Below, piece after piece: positions 42,686-51,206 of a stretch of 64,000 nucleotides of DNA (positions are counted from its first letter, which is position 1; each line of letters begins with the position of its first letter). The position numbers and the translations under genes are program-made. The stretch covers positions 2,074,727 to 2,138,726 of the forward strand of contig NZ_FSRB01000002.1 of the NCBI RefSeq assembly GCF_900129635.1, written 5' to 3'. The DNA comes from Singulisphaera sp. GP187. GTDB taxonomy: Bacteria; Planctomycetota; Planctomycetia; Isosphaerales; Isosphaeraceae. The notes below the pieces were generated by a model. The model saw only the letters and a list, made by a program, of their open reading frames with translations. It was not told the origin of the DNA and did no database searches.

Positions 42686-43477
42686 ATGACCTTGACCGAG
42701 GCCGACTCTCAGGTGATCGACCAGGTGGTCGGACTGCTTCGGCCGGACCGGCGTCTGCTCTTCATCACCGGCGCGGGGCTCTCCGCCGACTCCGGGCTGC
42801 CGACCTATCGCGGCGTCGGCGGGCTCTACGGCGACGCCCACCTCACCCGCCACGGCCACGCGATCGAGGAGGTCCTGTCCGGCCCGATGATGCGTCGGCA
42901 TCCCGAAGTCACTTGGGAGTACCTTATCGAGCTGGAGCAGGCTTGCCGAGGGGTGTCGCCGAACCAGGCTCATCGGGTCATCGCCGCGATGGAAGACCAG
43001 TTCGCGGCGGTCTGGGTCCTGACTCAGAACGTCGACGGGCTCCATCGCCACGCCGGCTCGCGCCAGGTTATTGACATCCACGGCGATCTGCACGTCCTCA
43101 TCTGCACCCGTTGCGATTATCGGGAGGAAGTCGAGGACTTTTCCGATCTGGATGTGCCACTTTGTCCTCGCTGCGCGGCGGTCGTTCGACCCGACGTCGT
43201 CCTCTTTGGCGAGGAGCTACCGGCCGAGAAGCTGGCGGTGCTGGAACGCGAGCTGGATCGGGGCTTCGACCTCGTCTTTTCGGTCGGTACCAGCAGCGTC
43301 TTCCCGTACATCGCCGCGCCGGTGCTGCGGGCGCGGAGGGCGGGCATCCCGACCGTGGAGATCAATCCGGGCCGTTCGGAAGTCTCGGACGTGGTGGACT
43401 TACGGATTGCCGCCGGGGCCGCGCTGGCGCTGGGGACGCTCTGGAAACGCTATCTGGCCCGAGAGGACCGCGGTTGA
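42686..43477 (+). CDS. NAD-dependent deacylase, sirtuin (CobB-like)
   Basis: A 263-residue Sir2 enzyme removes acyl groups from lysine using NAD. Visible motifs are GAGLSADSGLPTYRG (NAD binding), TQNVDGLH (active-site loop), IDIHGD with the catalytic His, two zinc-binding CxxC pairs (CTRC, CPRC) and GTSSVFPYIAAP. The ATG at 42686 is preferred over 42668 because GAGGTG lies just before it. Confidence 0.93.
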   Translation: MTLTEADSQVIDQVVGLLRPDRRLLFITGAGLSADSGLPTYRGVGGLYGDAHLTRHGHAIEEVLSGPMMRRHPEVTWEYLIELEQACRGVSPNQAHRVIAAMEDQFAAVWVLTQNVDGLHRHAGSRQVIDIHGDLHVLICTRCDYREEVEDFSDLDVPLCPRCAAVVRPDVVLFGEELPAEKLAVLERELDRGFDLVFSVGTSSVFPYIAAPVLRARRAGIPTVEINPGRSEVSDVVDLRIAAGAALALGTLWKRYLAREDRG

Positions 43478-43554
43478 GCGCCCCGCTCCGACCCCCGGTT
43501 CTCAAGGGTCTCGGTCCAGAATACGGCCACATAAATCTAAGAATCCTTATCGGT

Positions 43555-44322
43555 TTAGCTGGCCTGTTTGAGGGCGTCGCGGGCGATCCCTTTCGTGTCG
43601 TCGAAAAAGTCTTCCCGCTGGATCCACTCGAGATAGTCCGGCTTGGACTGGGCGATGTCGTTCAGCGATCGCCCCTTGTATTTTCCGCGGATGAAGAGGA
43701 TCACACCGTCTTCGTCCCTGCCGAACATTCCGCCCATATCCAGCGCGCACGGGTCGTTGCAGTATCCATGGAGCCCGTCCACCGTCCTGGGTAAGTCGTC
43801 ATAGCGGACGACCTGTGCATCAAGGATTTCGGCGGTTGCCAGCACGTCGGCCGCGGCCCCGTGGGCTCCTTCGTGGGCGAGGCCGCAATAGAATCGGTAG
43901 GCGGCCGTCAAGTCCCTTGGCTCGCGTCTGTGGAAGATTTTGCAGGCGTCAACGACCTTGCGTCCGGCCACGGGAAAGTTCAGGCCGATTCGGTTGTATT
44001 CCGCGACCAGCAACTTCAAGTCGTAGTTCAAGACGTTGAAGCCGGCCAGGTCGCAGCCGTCGAGGAATCGGCTCAGGCCCGGGGCGATCCCTCGAAACGA
44101 GGGCATGTCGGCCACGTCGTCGTCGGTGATGCCATGGATCGCGGTGGCCTCCGGCGGGATGAGCACCCCCGGATTCACGCGACGGGTCCGATGATCGAGT
44201 TCACCGCCGGGGGCCAGCTTCAATACGCTGACTTCGATAATGCGGTCATTCCGGGTATCGGTGCCGGTGGTCTCCAGGTCAATCACGGCCAAGGGGCGTT
44301 CCAGACGGATGTTTTTCAGCAT
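43555..44322 (-). CDS. DnaQ-like 3'-5' exonuclease
   Basis: A 255-residue DEDDh exonuclease. Motif I is VIDLETTG (Asp15, Glu17), followed by AIHGITDDDV; motif II is NYDLKLL, and motif III is HGAAADVLATAEIL with His and Asp. The final 45 residues (RGKYKGRSLNDIAQSKPDYL, ending EWIQREDFF) are a small C-terminal module seen after several such exonucleases. It resembles Exo X rather than Pol III epsilon, and may act in repair or RNA turnover. No polymerase gene is adjacent. Confidence 0.9.
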   Translation of the reverse strand: MLKNIRLERPLAVIDLETTGTDTRNDRIIEVSVLKLAPGGELDHRTRRVNPGVLIPPEATAIHGITDDDVADMPSFRGIAPGLSRFLDGCDLAGFNVLNYDLKLLVAEYNRIGLNFPVAGRKVVDACKIFHRREPRDLTAAYRFYCGLAHEGAHGAAADVLATAEILDAQVVRYDDLPRTVDGLHGYCNDPCALDMGGMFGRDEDGVILFIRGKYKGRSLNDIAQSKPDYLEWIQREDFFDDTKGIARDALKQAS

Positions 44323-44608
44323 GATCCCTCCGGGTGTGAGTCTACTCCTGAGGTTTTTCGACGGATCACACGTCGGAATCCCAGGCTTCTTCAGCCGACT
44401 TCTGGGACCGAACCCTCACGAACATTACACTTCGCCCATCCGTCCGTTTCCGCAAAAGCGTCCTTCGGGTCATGGACGAGTCGACAAGGATTGAATGGAT
44501 CCTCGGCGTTTCGAGTCACTCTTGACTGTGGTCGCCCCCTGCCCGGCTCGGTTAGGGTGGGTTTCGGATCCTCTCACTGGAATTTCATTCCGAGCGAGGA
44601 GTGGAGTC

Positions 44609-45313
44609 GTGCCCGACACTCGAACGCACCGTGGTCCCGGTCCCGAAGACCGGGTCTGGTTTGGCCCCGAGGCGCGGCCGGCCCTCGCGGCGGCCGTGGC
44701 CGATCTGTCGTGGCTGCTCTCGCGGGGCTACGCCGAGGTGTCGGCATTGAAGTTGGTTGGTGACCGCTATCACTTGGTGACGCGGCAACGGATGGCCGTA
44801 CTTCGCTCGGCGTGTTCCGACGAGGCCCTGGCACGCCGCCAGGCAAGTCGGGTTGACCTCGATGCGGTTCGGGGCCGTCGGCTGCGGATTGACGGGTTCA
44901 ACCTGGTGCTGACTCTGGAGTCGGCCCTCGGGGGCGGCGTCGTGCTGGGTGGTCGCGACGGCTGTTTCCGCGACCTGGCCGGTGTGCACGGGACGTATCG
45001 CCGGGTGGAGGAGACGCGGCCGGTCCTCGCTCTGGCGGCGCGGAGGCTGGCGGAGTGGGGCGTCGGACCATGCACCTGGTTGCTCGATGCCCCGGTCTCG
45101 AACAGCGGCCGGCTCGCCGCAATGATCCGGGCGGAGGACGCCCACTGGCATGCCGAGGTTGTGCCTGACCCCGACGCCCTCCTGGCCACTCCCGGTGACC
45201 CGATCGTGACGGCCGATTCCGCCGTCCTCGACCGTTGCGTGGCCTGGGTTAACCTCGCGCGGACCCTCGTCGAGGCGGTGGCGCCGGAAGCCTTCATCGT
45301 CGACCTGGGGTGA
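44609..45313 (+). CDS. DUF434 protein
   Basis: A 234-residue protein of the DUF434 type: ALAAAVADLSWLLSRGYAEV near the start, then HLVTRQRMAVLRSACSDEAL, RLRIDGFNLVLTLESALGG and, towards the end, IVTADSAVLDRCV. The conserved Asp residues and fold suggest a nuclease-like domain, but the function is unknown. The GTG at 44609 follows GGAGTGGAG closely and begins the conserved part; the ATG at 44495 would add 38 unrelated residues. Divergent from the exonuclease gene. Confidence 0.83.
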   Translation: MPDTRTHRGPGPEDRVWFGPEARPALAAAVADLSWLLSRGYAEVSALKLVGDRYHLVTRQRMAVLRSACSDEALARRQASRVDLDAVRGRRLRIDGFNLVLTLESALGGGVVLGGRDGCFRDLAGVHGTYRRVEETRPVLALAARRLAEWGVGPCTWLLDAPVSNSGRLAAMIRAEDAHWHAEVVPDPDALLATPGDPIVTADSAVLDRCVAWVNLARTLVEAVAPEAFIVDLG

Positions 45314-45561
45314 GGCCAAGCCCGAACGCCGGTCGCGCGACCCCCGCCGAACTTGAGGGAGGCGGTGACTCTCTCGACAAGGGACACGGCATGGGCGGAC
45401 CGACCTGGATCGGCGGGATTCCGGGATCGCCAGGGCAATCAATGCAGGGCCTGTTGGCTGAAGAGTCCAAGATTATCGAATTCAAGCATGAAAGACGTTG
45501 GCTCGCGAGAAGCGGGGATGGTGGGTCGCGTCAACGCGTCAACGACCTCGCCGAGGAAATC

Positions 45562-45590
45562 TTGACATCAGACCCTCCGGCTCCTACACT
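45562..45590 (+). promoter_or_regulatory. Promoter of DUF1559 gene
   Basis: TTGACA (45562-45567), 17 bases and TACACT (45585-45590) make one of the best promoter matches in the window. Transcription from here would start near 45597 and leave a leader of about 440 bases before the start codon at 46034. Confidence 0.65.
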
Positions 45591-46033
45591 TGATTAACTA
45601 GTTTTTGTTGGTTTGGTCAAATCGGGATGACTTTAATTCGTCGCCGCATTAGTCGATCGTTGGCGTCTTGAACAGACGCCCGTTGAAGATGGGACTTTCG
45701 GGTCCTTCGAGATCATGGTTCCGGATGCAATCCTCTCCCGTGCATCCGGGATTCTCCGAGTGTTTCCCAAAACTCTCGGAGCGAGTTCGGTCAGAATCGT
45801 CGCTCTCAGGCAAATCTTGTAGACGCCGCTTTCCCGGCTTGATGAATTGCCGCGATGGTTTTGACGACTCGCTCGTTGGTTGCCCGGTTGCTTCGGCCGA
45901 TTCTGAATCGCGCCTCCTTCCGCTCTTGATCGTCGTGAATCCTGATTCGCGATCTTCAACCTAAGCCTTGGGTCCTTACTCCCCAAGGCTTCACACCCGC
46001 GTACCTCATTTCCCTCAGTATCAGGATTCGACC
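45591..46033 (+). promoter_or_regulatory. Hairpin-rich 5' leader of DUF1559 gene
   Basis: At least five perfect or near-perfect hairpins follow the promoter: GGCGTCT/AGACGCC (45662-45680), CCGGATGCA/TGCATCCGG (45721-45749), CTCCGAG/CTCGGAG (45754-45781), TCGTGAAT/ATTCGCGA (45933-45952) and AAGCCTTGGG/CCCAAGGCTT (45963-45991). A weaker one lies at 45685-45708. No coding frame spans them. The last hairpin ends 42 bases before the start codon. Confidence 0.5.
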
Positions 46034-47125
46034 ATGAGAAGATTTCGTCATTATCGCGGTTTTACACTGATCGAGTTGCTCGTCGTGATCGCGATCATCG
46101 CGGTCTTGATCGCCCTGCTCCTCCCCGCCGTGCAAAGCGCCCGCGAGGCTGCTCGCCGCTCGCAGTGCACGAACAACCTGAAGCAGATGTGCTTGGCCGC
46201 CGCCAATTTCGAGTCGACCTTCAGTAACATGCCGCCGGGTACGGGGCCATACCCGAGCGCGGGCACGGACTTTACGCGGATGTCGACGGCGGCGGTCATG
46301 CTCCAGTACATGGAGCAAGCGGCCGCCTATTCTTCGTTCAACATGCAGCTCGGCGTCGGGACCGGCCAAGGCGCTCAACTTACGGCGATGTACCAGGTGG
46401 TCTCGGCCTATGTCTGCCCGTCCGATCCGAATACCACGAAGTTTCGTCAGTACTCTCCCGGTGGTCTCGGCTACAACAACTACTTCGGGAGCCTTGGCAA
46501 CACGCCCTGCCAGCAGCTTGGCTCGGCAACCTATCAAGAAGCGAATTCAGGCCGTGCCGGCATTACGAATATTCGTCTGAACACGTCGGAATCCCAGTAT
46601 TCCGACGTGGCGCAGACCGTCAAGAATCCGAACTACCGGGCTTGCTTGGGAGTCCGGATCTCCGAAATTACCGACGGCACGAGCAATACCGCCTTGTTCT
46701 CGGAAACCAAGCGATCCCGCGCCGATATGAACCTGACGACCGAGATGCCCACGACGGATGTCCTAAACGTCTACACCTCTGCAGCGAGCTTTACTGGGGC
46801 GTCGACCATCGATCCGCCGGACGATTGCCGGACGTTCGCAACCCAGACTCGGATTCGTTATCGTGCCCAGATGTACTATCGTGATCTTCCTTCGACGAGT
46901 GCTTACTCCCATACCGTCCCGCCTAACTACAAGCTGTGGGATTGCGCGGACCTCGCCACTTATACCCAAATCCACGGTGCGGCCCGGAGCTACCATTCCG
47001 GCGGGGTGAACACGGGCTTTTGCGATGGTTCGGTCCGATTCATCAAAGACTCGATCAACCTCAACACCTGGCGGGCGTTGGGCAGCAAGGGCGCGGGCGA
47101 GGTCATCAGCTCCGACTCTTACTGA
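46034..47125 (+). CDS. DUF1559 pseudopilin-like protein, copy 1
   Basis: This 363-residue protein begins MRRFRHYRGFTLIELLVVIA, a type IV pilin/pseudopilin prepilin peptidase site (G-FTLIE) followed by a hydrophobic helix, then LLPAVQSAREAARRSQCTNNL, the DUF1559 signature. The C-terminal H-X-G-like motif YHSGGVNTGFCDGSVRFI is intact. Such proteins are abundant in planctomycetes and are probably extracellular or membrane-anchored; their function is uncertain. AGGA about nine bases before the ATG supports the start. A small lipoprotein gene follows by 122 bases and probably shares the transcript. Confidence 0.95.
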   Translation: MRRFRHYRGFTLIELLVVIAIIAVLIALLLPAVQSAREAARRSQCTNNLKQMCLAAANFESTFSNMPPGTGPYPSAGTDFTRMSTAAVMLQYMEQAAAYSSFNMQLGVGTGQGAQLTAMYQVVSAYVCPSDPNTTKFRQYSPGGLGYNNYFGSLGNTPCQQLGSATYQEANSGRAGITNIRLNTSESQYSDVAQTVKNPNYRACLGVRISEITDGTSNTALFSETKRSRADMNLTTEMPTTDVLNVYTSAASFTGASTIDPPDDCRTFATQTRIRYRAQMYYRDLPSTSAYSHTVPPNYKLWDCADLATYTQIHGAARSYHSGGVNTGFCDGSVRFIKDSINLNTWRALGSKGAGEVISSDSY

Positions 47126-47247
47126 GTCGACGCGTCCATGCCATCGACCCTCCGTCGCGATTGTTGGCGTTCGGTCTTACTGACATCATGAGCAAAGGGT
47201 GAGGAATTCGATCCTCGCCCTCGCTTCTCATCAAGGGGAATCTGTTG

Positions 47248-47697
47248 ATGCGAGGATTGGATCGGTGGCAACGGCTCGGACTCGGTTTGGTCCTCATGAG
47301 CCTGATGTCGGGTTGCGGTGGCGAAGGAGCGCAGGTTGCGGGGACTCCGGACGAAACGCTCAACCTCCAGAGTTTCGCCGAAGACTATCGAATGTACTCG
47401 ATCTCCAAGAAGCAACCGCCTCGCAAGATGGATGACATGAAGGTCTTGCAGACCATGGCCTCTCCGGCGATGGCCGAGGTGCGCAACGGCAATATCCTGG
47501 TCGAGTGGGGGGCGGCCTTGCCCGACACCAAGGAAGAGCCTGGCCAGTCGCCGGCTCCCGAGATTCTCGCCTATGGCAAGGAGGTCCCGGAGAAGGGCGG
47601 CTATGTCCTCCACCTCGACCGCACGGTCTCGCGGGTGACGGCTGAGGAATTCAAAGCAGCCCCCAAGGCGGCCGGTTCGGCTGACAAAAAGCCCTGA
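47248..47697 (+). CDS. Small lipoprotein downstream of DUF1559 gene
   Basis: A 149-residue lipoprotein with signal MRGLDRWQRLGLGLVLMSLM and lipobox LMSGC (Cys23). The mature part is short, with LQSFAEDYRMYSISKKQPPR resembling other planctomycete proteins encoded after DUF1559 genes. No enzymatic motif. AAGGGGA about ten bases upstream fits the ATG at 47248; a TTG three bases earlier is possible. A terminator follows. Confidence 0.82.
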   Translation: MRGLDRWQRLGLGLVLMSLMSGCGGEGAQVAGTPDETLNLQSFAEDYRMYSISKKQPPRKMDDMKVLQTMASPAMAEVRNGNILVEWGAALPDTKEEPGQSPAPEILAYGKEVPEKGGYVLHLDRTVSRVTAEEFKAAPKAAGSADKKP

Positions 47698-47745
47698 GCA
47701 ACGCGAGCCTTTTGGAGCTTCTCGAAGTTTGATCGAGTGCTCCTG

Positions 47746-47781
47746 AACGCGGCGGAGCCTGAATGGCTCCCCGCGTTTTTT
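47746..47781 (+). terminator. Terminator after DUF1559-lipoprotein operon
   Basis: AACGCGGCGGAGCC and GGCTCCCCGCGTT pair with one bulge around a five-base loop and run into six T. It ends the rightward operon 49 bases after the lipoprotein stop. Confidence 0.85.
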
Positions 47782-47874
47782 GGGGTCGAGAGTCAGGAAA
47801 GTCATGCACGCGGTTCTTGGCAGAAGTCGTGTTCTCCAAAAACCATTTGAATAACGATTTGTTTGTGATTTGAG

Positions 47875-48411
47875 CTAAGCAGAATGTTTTGTGTTCGACT
47901 CGCTTCGGGACAACTCCGCTCTCCCCTTGACCAGCCACGCGAAGAGACCACATGCCAACGCCGCCAGCATTTGCGGCATGAGTAATACGACTGCGGTTAC
48001 GAGTCGATATTGTGCCAGGCCCGGGAAGCAACCGACGACCCCATTGGCATAACCGTTCTATATTGCGCGCATCTGATCGGCGCTGAAGTACCCGGGAACC
48101 CCGGCGCCCACGGTAAGAGTGTCCGTGGTATAATTATACGTGGTCTTGAGCGGTGTGGAGAATCGCGTGGCCCAGCCGAATGACAGCATCATGAGAAAGC
48201 CGGCCGTAAGAAATCCGGTCCAGAACGCCCGCCTCCTCTCCTGTGCACGGATCAGGCGGAACAGTGCAACCTGCAACACGATCGCGGTAGGCATGACCCC
48301 TACCATGAGTCTGTTGTCATAGGCAGCAAGACGGCGAGCGACCGCCAGGTGCAGCGCGACGATGCCCACCACCGCCATCAACCTACTTATTGAGAAGCTT
48401 TTGATCCTCAT
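47875..48411 (-). pseudogene. Membrane-protein gene interrupted by one amber codon
   Basis: The frame starts MRIKSFSISRLMAVVGIVAL at 48411, typical of small planctomycete membrane proteins, with further hydrophobic segments (VGVMPTAIVLQVALFRLI and FWTGFLTAGFLMMLSFGWAT). It meets TAG at 48058-48060, and the same frame then continues for 60 codons to a TAG at 47875. That part holds LVTAVVLLMPQMLAALACGL, a fourth transmembrane-like helix, and a basic end. The 178-codon whole is clearly one four-helix protein split by a single stop; a truncated 117-residue product is the alternative. Confidence 0.7.
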
Positions 48412-48769
48412 TGTTACTAGCCTTCAAGACGGAGCGGTCCATTTGGTCGGGGCAGCATGGTAGCAAATTTGGGCGTGTTTGCGTATTGCTTTTCTGACCC
48501 TGGGTAGCCTGGGCAAAACACAAGAACCCTCTGTGTACGGGAATCCCGTGTGAGACGATTCCTCAAATCGTGCTCGCCGTTGACTCCCCCGCTTGACTGC
48601 GGCGGCCCCAAGTCCTTCAATACAACGACTCTACCGGTCGAGGATGAGCGAACAAAGGAACGGCCGCTCGTCTCATCGGGGAAACCTCGGATCGATGTCC
48701 GGTTCGCGCTCGTACCGGATCCGATTGAATCGTAAACATGCTTGTGTGACGGGACTGAAGGCCAAGATT
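48412..48769. other. Intergenic region, no gene seen
   Basis: Overlapping frames lack motifs. The sequence TTTTCTGACCC at about 48488-48498 matches the end of the MITE-like element at 37760 and may be a leftover terminus. Confidence 0.4.
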
Positions 48770-49627
48770 ATGGATCGAAGTGCAGCGGAGGGGGCCGGCG
48801 CCGGCCATTCGGATGGGTTCGCGATCGTCGCCCGCGGTGTGGGAGTGCGGAAGGGGGACCGCTGGATCTTGAAGGATGTCGACTGGACGGTGCCTCGTGG
48901 GGCGTGTGTCGCCGTGCTCGGGCCCAACGGGAGCGGCAAGAGCTCGCTCGCTCGGGTGATTTCGGGCTACCTCTGGCCGACCGAGGGGGAAGTTTCCGTC
49001 CTCGGCGAGCCATTCGGCGCGGTGGATCTGCACGCGCTCCGCGAGTCGATCCGCCTCGTTCAGCCGATCGGACAGGCCGAACCCGCCTCCGAGATGACGG
49101 CGTTCCAGGTCGCCTTGACGGGGGCGTTCGGGACGGTCGGGCTCTATCGCGAAGCCCCCGCCGAGGCCCAAGCGGAGGCGGAACGACTCCTCGGCGTGGT
49201 CGGGCTCCGGTCGGTCAGCCGACACCCCTACCAGACCTTGAGCAACGGCGAGCGGATCCGCTGCTTGATTGCGCGGGCCTTGGTTCGTAAGCCCCGCCTG
49301 CTCTTGCTCGACGAACCGACAGCGGGTCTCGACCTTCTGGCCCGAGAGCAGGTGCTGGCGACGATTGAGTCGCTCTTCCGCGCCGGCGAAGATCCCCCAA
49401 CGGTCGTCTTGATCACGCACCACCTGGAAGAACTCCCGCCAGCGGTGTCGCGGGTCATGGTCCTTGACGAAGGGAAGATCGCCGCGGAAGGGACTCCTGA
49501 AGCGGTGCTCACGTCCGACCTGCTCTCGACCGTCTACCGTTGTCCCCTCGACGTGGTCCGGAGCGACGGCCGCTATTACTCACGCGTGAGCCCCGGGGCT
49601 TGGGACGGGTTGCTGGCGTCGAGTTGA
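48770..49627 (+). CDS. ABC transporter ATP-binding protein
   Basis: This 285-residue ATPase has Walker A GPNGSGKSS (residues 51-59), signature LSNGERIRC, Walker B RLLLLDEPTAGLD and H-loop ITHHLEE. The opening AIVARGVGVRKGDRWILKDV resembles ModF/PhrA-like ATPases more than importer ATPases with a permease partner. The ATG at 48770 is chosen; earlier in-frame codons give low-complexity sequence. No permease or binding protein adjoins, so the substrate is unknown. Confidence 0.9.
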   Translation: MDRSAAEGAGAGHSDGFAIVARGVGVRKGDRWILKDVDWTVPRGACVAVLGPNGSGKSSLARVISGYLWPTEGEVSVLGEPFGAVDLHALRESIRLVQPIGQAEPASEMTAFQVALTGAFGTVGLYREAPAEAQAEAERLLGVVGLRSVSRHPYQTLSNGERIRCLIARALVRKPRLLLLDEPTAGLDLLAREQVLATIESLFRAGEDPPTVVLITHHLEELPPAVSRVMVLDEGKIAAEGTPEAVLTSDLLSTVYRCPLDVVRSDGRYYSRVSPGAWDGLLASS

Positions 49628-49840
49628 ACCGAAAGGCACTCGGTAGGGGCGGGAGCTCCCGCCCTGACCTACGGGCTCGACTCGCTCGATTGCTTCTCCA
49701 GCGAGAGTTCCGGAGGGATTCCTCGGCAAGTTCAACAGCATGCAGTCAATAGCACGCGACCTGAACAGTGAACTCGGGCCGCGAAACCAAGAGGACGGTT
49801 GCTGGTTCGTAAACGAATACAAAATATTCTTGTCTGTGGA

Positions 49841-50464
49841 TTATTGGTCGGTTTCACGGTTACGTGTCGCGGCCGATGTTTGCGGCGCAGGTAGGGTAAC
49901 CAGGCTCGCTTTGGCCAGGTCACGACAGGACGCGAGGATTCGCTCGCCGAGGGCCTTGTCCTGGACCGATCGGGCGACACCGAGCCCGCCGACGCAGAGG
50001 GCGAGGATTGCCAGGGCTCGATCCTCCGAGAGTTCCCCGTCCGCCTGATCTTTCAGCCGGGCAGCGAGGTCGCGGACGATCGCCTCGAAGCTTGCTTTGA
50101 CCGGCCCGCCCGTGCGGGCAACTTCGGAGGCCAGGGCCGGGAGTGGGCAGCCGCCCTCAGTGTCTCTCATGTGCCGAGGGGCCAGATAGCGATCGATGAA
50201 GGCTTCGGTTCGGGTGCGGCCTGTCTCGCCTTCGAGTTCCTGGTCGTGCGGGACGCCGGCCTCGGCCGCGGCGGGCGCGAGGGCCTCGGCCAAGAGCGCC
50301 GCCTTGGAGGGGAAGTGGGCGTAGAACCCGCCGGCCGTGAGGCCCGCCTCCTCCATGACCATGTCGATCCCCGCCGCGTGATACCCCTCACGACGGAAGA
50401 CCTTTCCCGCCGCCTGGACGATCTTCGCGCGAGTCCGGGCCTTGTGACCGGCCGCATAGCGCAT
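49841..50464 (-). CDS. TetR family regulator
   Basis: A 207-residue repressor-like protein with an N-terminal TetR helix-turn-helix: KIVQAAGKVFRREGYHAAGI, MVMEEAGLTAGGFYAHFPSK. The C-terminal ligand domain includes EGGCPLPALASEVARTGGPV, common in the TetR_C subgroup near efflux or reductase genes. The ATG at 50464 has GGAGG six bases upstream. It faces the ABC ATPase gene tail to tail, so it is not an obvious operon partner. Confidence 0.9.
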   Translation of the reverse strand: MRYAAGHKARTRAKIVQAAGKVFRREGYHAAGIDMVMEEAGLTAGGFYAHFPSKAALLAEALAPAAAEAGVPHDQELEGETGRTRTEAFIDRYLAPRHMRDTEGGCPLPALASEVARTGGPVKASFEAIVRDLAARLKDQADGELSEDRALAILALCVGGLGVARSVQDKALGERILASCRDLAKASLVTLPAPQTSAATRNRETDQ

Positions 50465-50615
50465 GAGCCGCCTCCACCGATTTCGTGACGACGATGCCGG
50501 TCCCCATGATTTCCATGCGCCACTCGATGATTCACGGTGGTTACGAGCGTGGTCCGGAATCTCGTGATGCATGATATCACGGTCGTCATTTAAAGACAAT
50601 GAGCATGGTTCTCGA

Positions 50616-51206
50616 TCAGATGCTCCCATAAGCTTCCTCCGCCGTCAGGATGATTCGGGCGATCTCGATCAGCTTCTTGTTCTTGTCGCTGGCGAGCTTT
50701 TGGAGCCGACGGAAGGCATCGTGTTCGTCGAGATTCGCCTTCTTCATCAGGATGCCCTTGGCTTTCTCGATCGTTTTACGATCTTCGAGCGCCTGTTTCA
50801 GGTCGGCCGTCTCCTTGCGCAGGGCCTGGAACTGGTCGAAGCGGCGAATGGCGATCGCGATCGCCGGCTCGAGGTCGGCCTGCTTGATCGGTTTGACGAG
50901 AAACGCCATGACGAAGTCGGCCTCCGCGCGGCGAATCGTGGCCGGGTCATGGTGGGCGGAGACCAGGATCACGGGGACCGCGGAGCTCTTGTAGATGAGC
51001 GCCGCGGCGTCGATGCCATCCATATCGGGCATCTTGATATCAGTGATCACTAGGTCCGGTTTGCTGGCACGGCACTGCTCGACCAAGTCTCGACCGGTTC
51101 CCGACACGGCGATCACCGTGTGCCCCAACCGGGGCAGGATCGTCCTGAAGTATTCCTGCATGTCGGGTTCGTCGTCGGCAACGGCAATCCGCAATGATTG
51201 GTTCAT
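50616..51206 (-). CDS. ANTAR-domain response regulator
   Basis: A 196-residue protein with an N-terminal receiver (VADDEP, phosphoacceptor Asp56 in LVITDIKMPDMDG, KPI near residue 105). The C-terminal three-helix ANTAR domain (residues about 130-190) includes DRKTIEKAKGILMKKANLDE and AFRRLQKLASDKNKKLIEIA. ANTAR domains bind paired hairpins in nascent RNA and prevent termination. Its start overlaps the stop of the upstream kinase by four bases, so translation is coupled. The output of the three-gene operon is therefore RNA-level antitermination. Confidence 0.93.
   Translation of the reverse strand: MNQSLRIAVADDEPDMQEYFRTILPRLGHTVIAVSGTGRDLVEQCRASKPDLVITDIKMPDMDGIDAAALIYKSSAVPVILVSAHHDPATIRRAEADFVMAFLVKPIKQADLEPAIAIAIRRFDQFQALRKETADLKQALEDRKTIEKAKGILMKKANLDEHDAFRRLQKLASDKNKKLIEIARIILTAEEAYGSI

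Noticed and set aside
45310..45597. Frames of 70-95 codons after the DUF434 gene
   Set aside because: They have no motif and run over the promoter at 45562.
36939..48060. Recoding of TAG as an amino acid
   Set aside because: Other genes here end normally at TAG and no suppressor tRNA is visible; two independent nonsense mutations are simpler.
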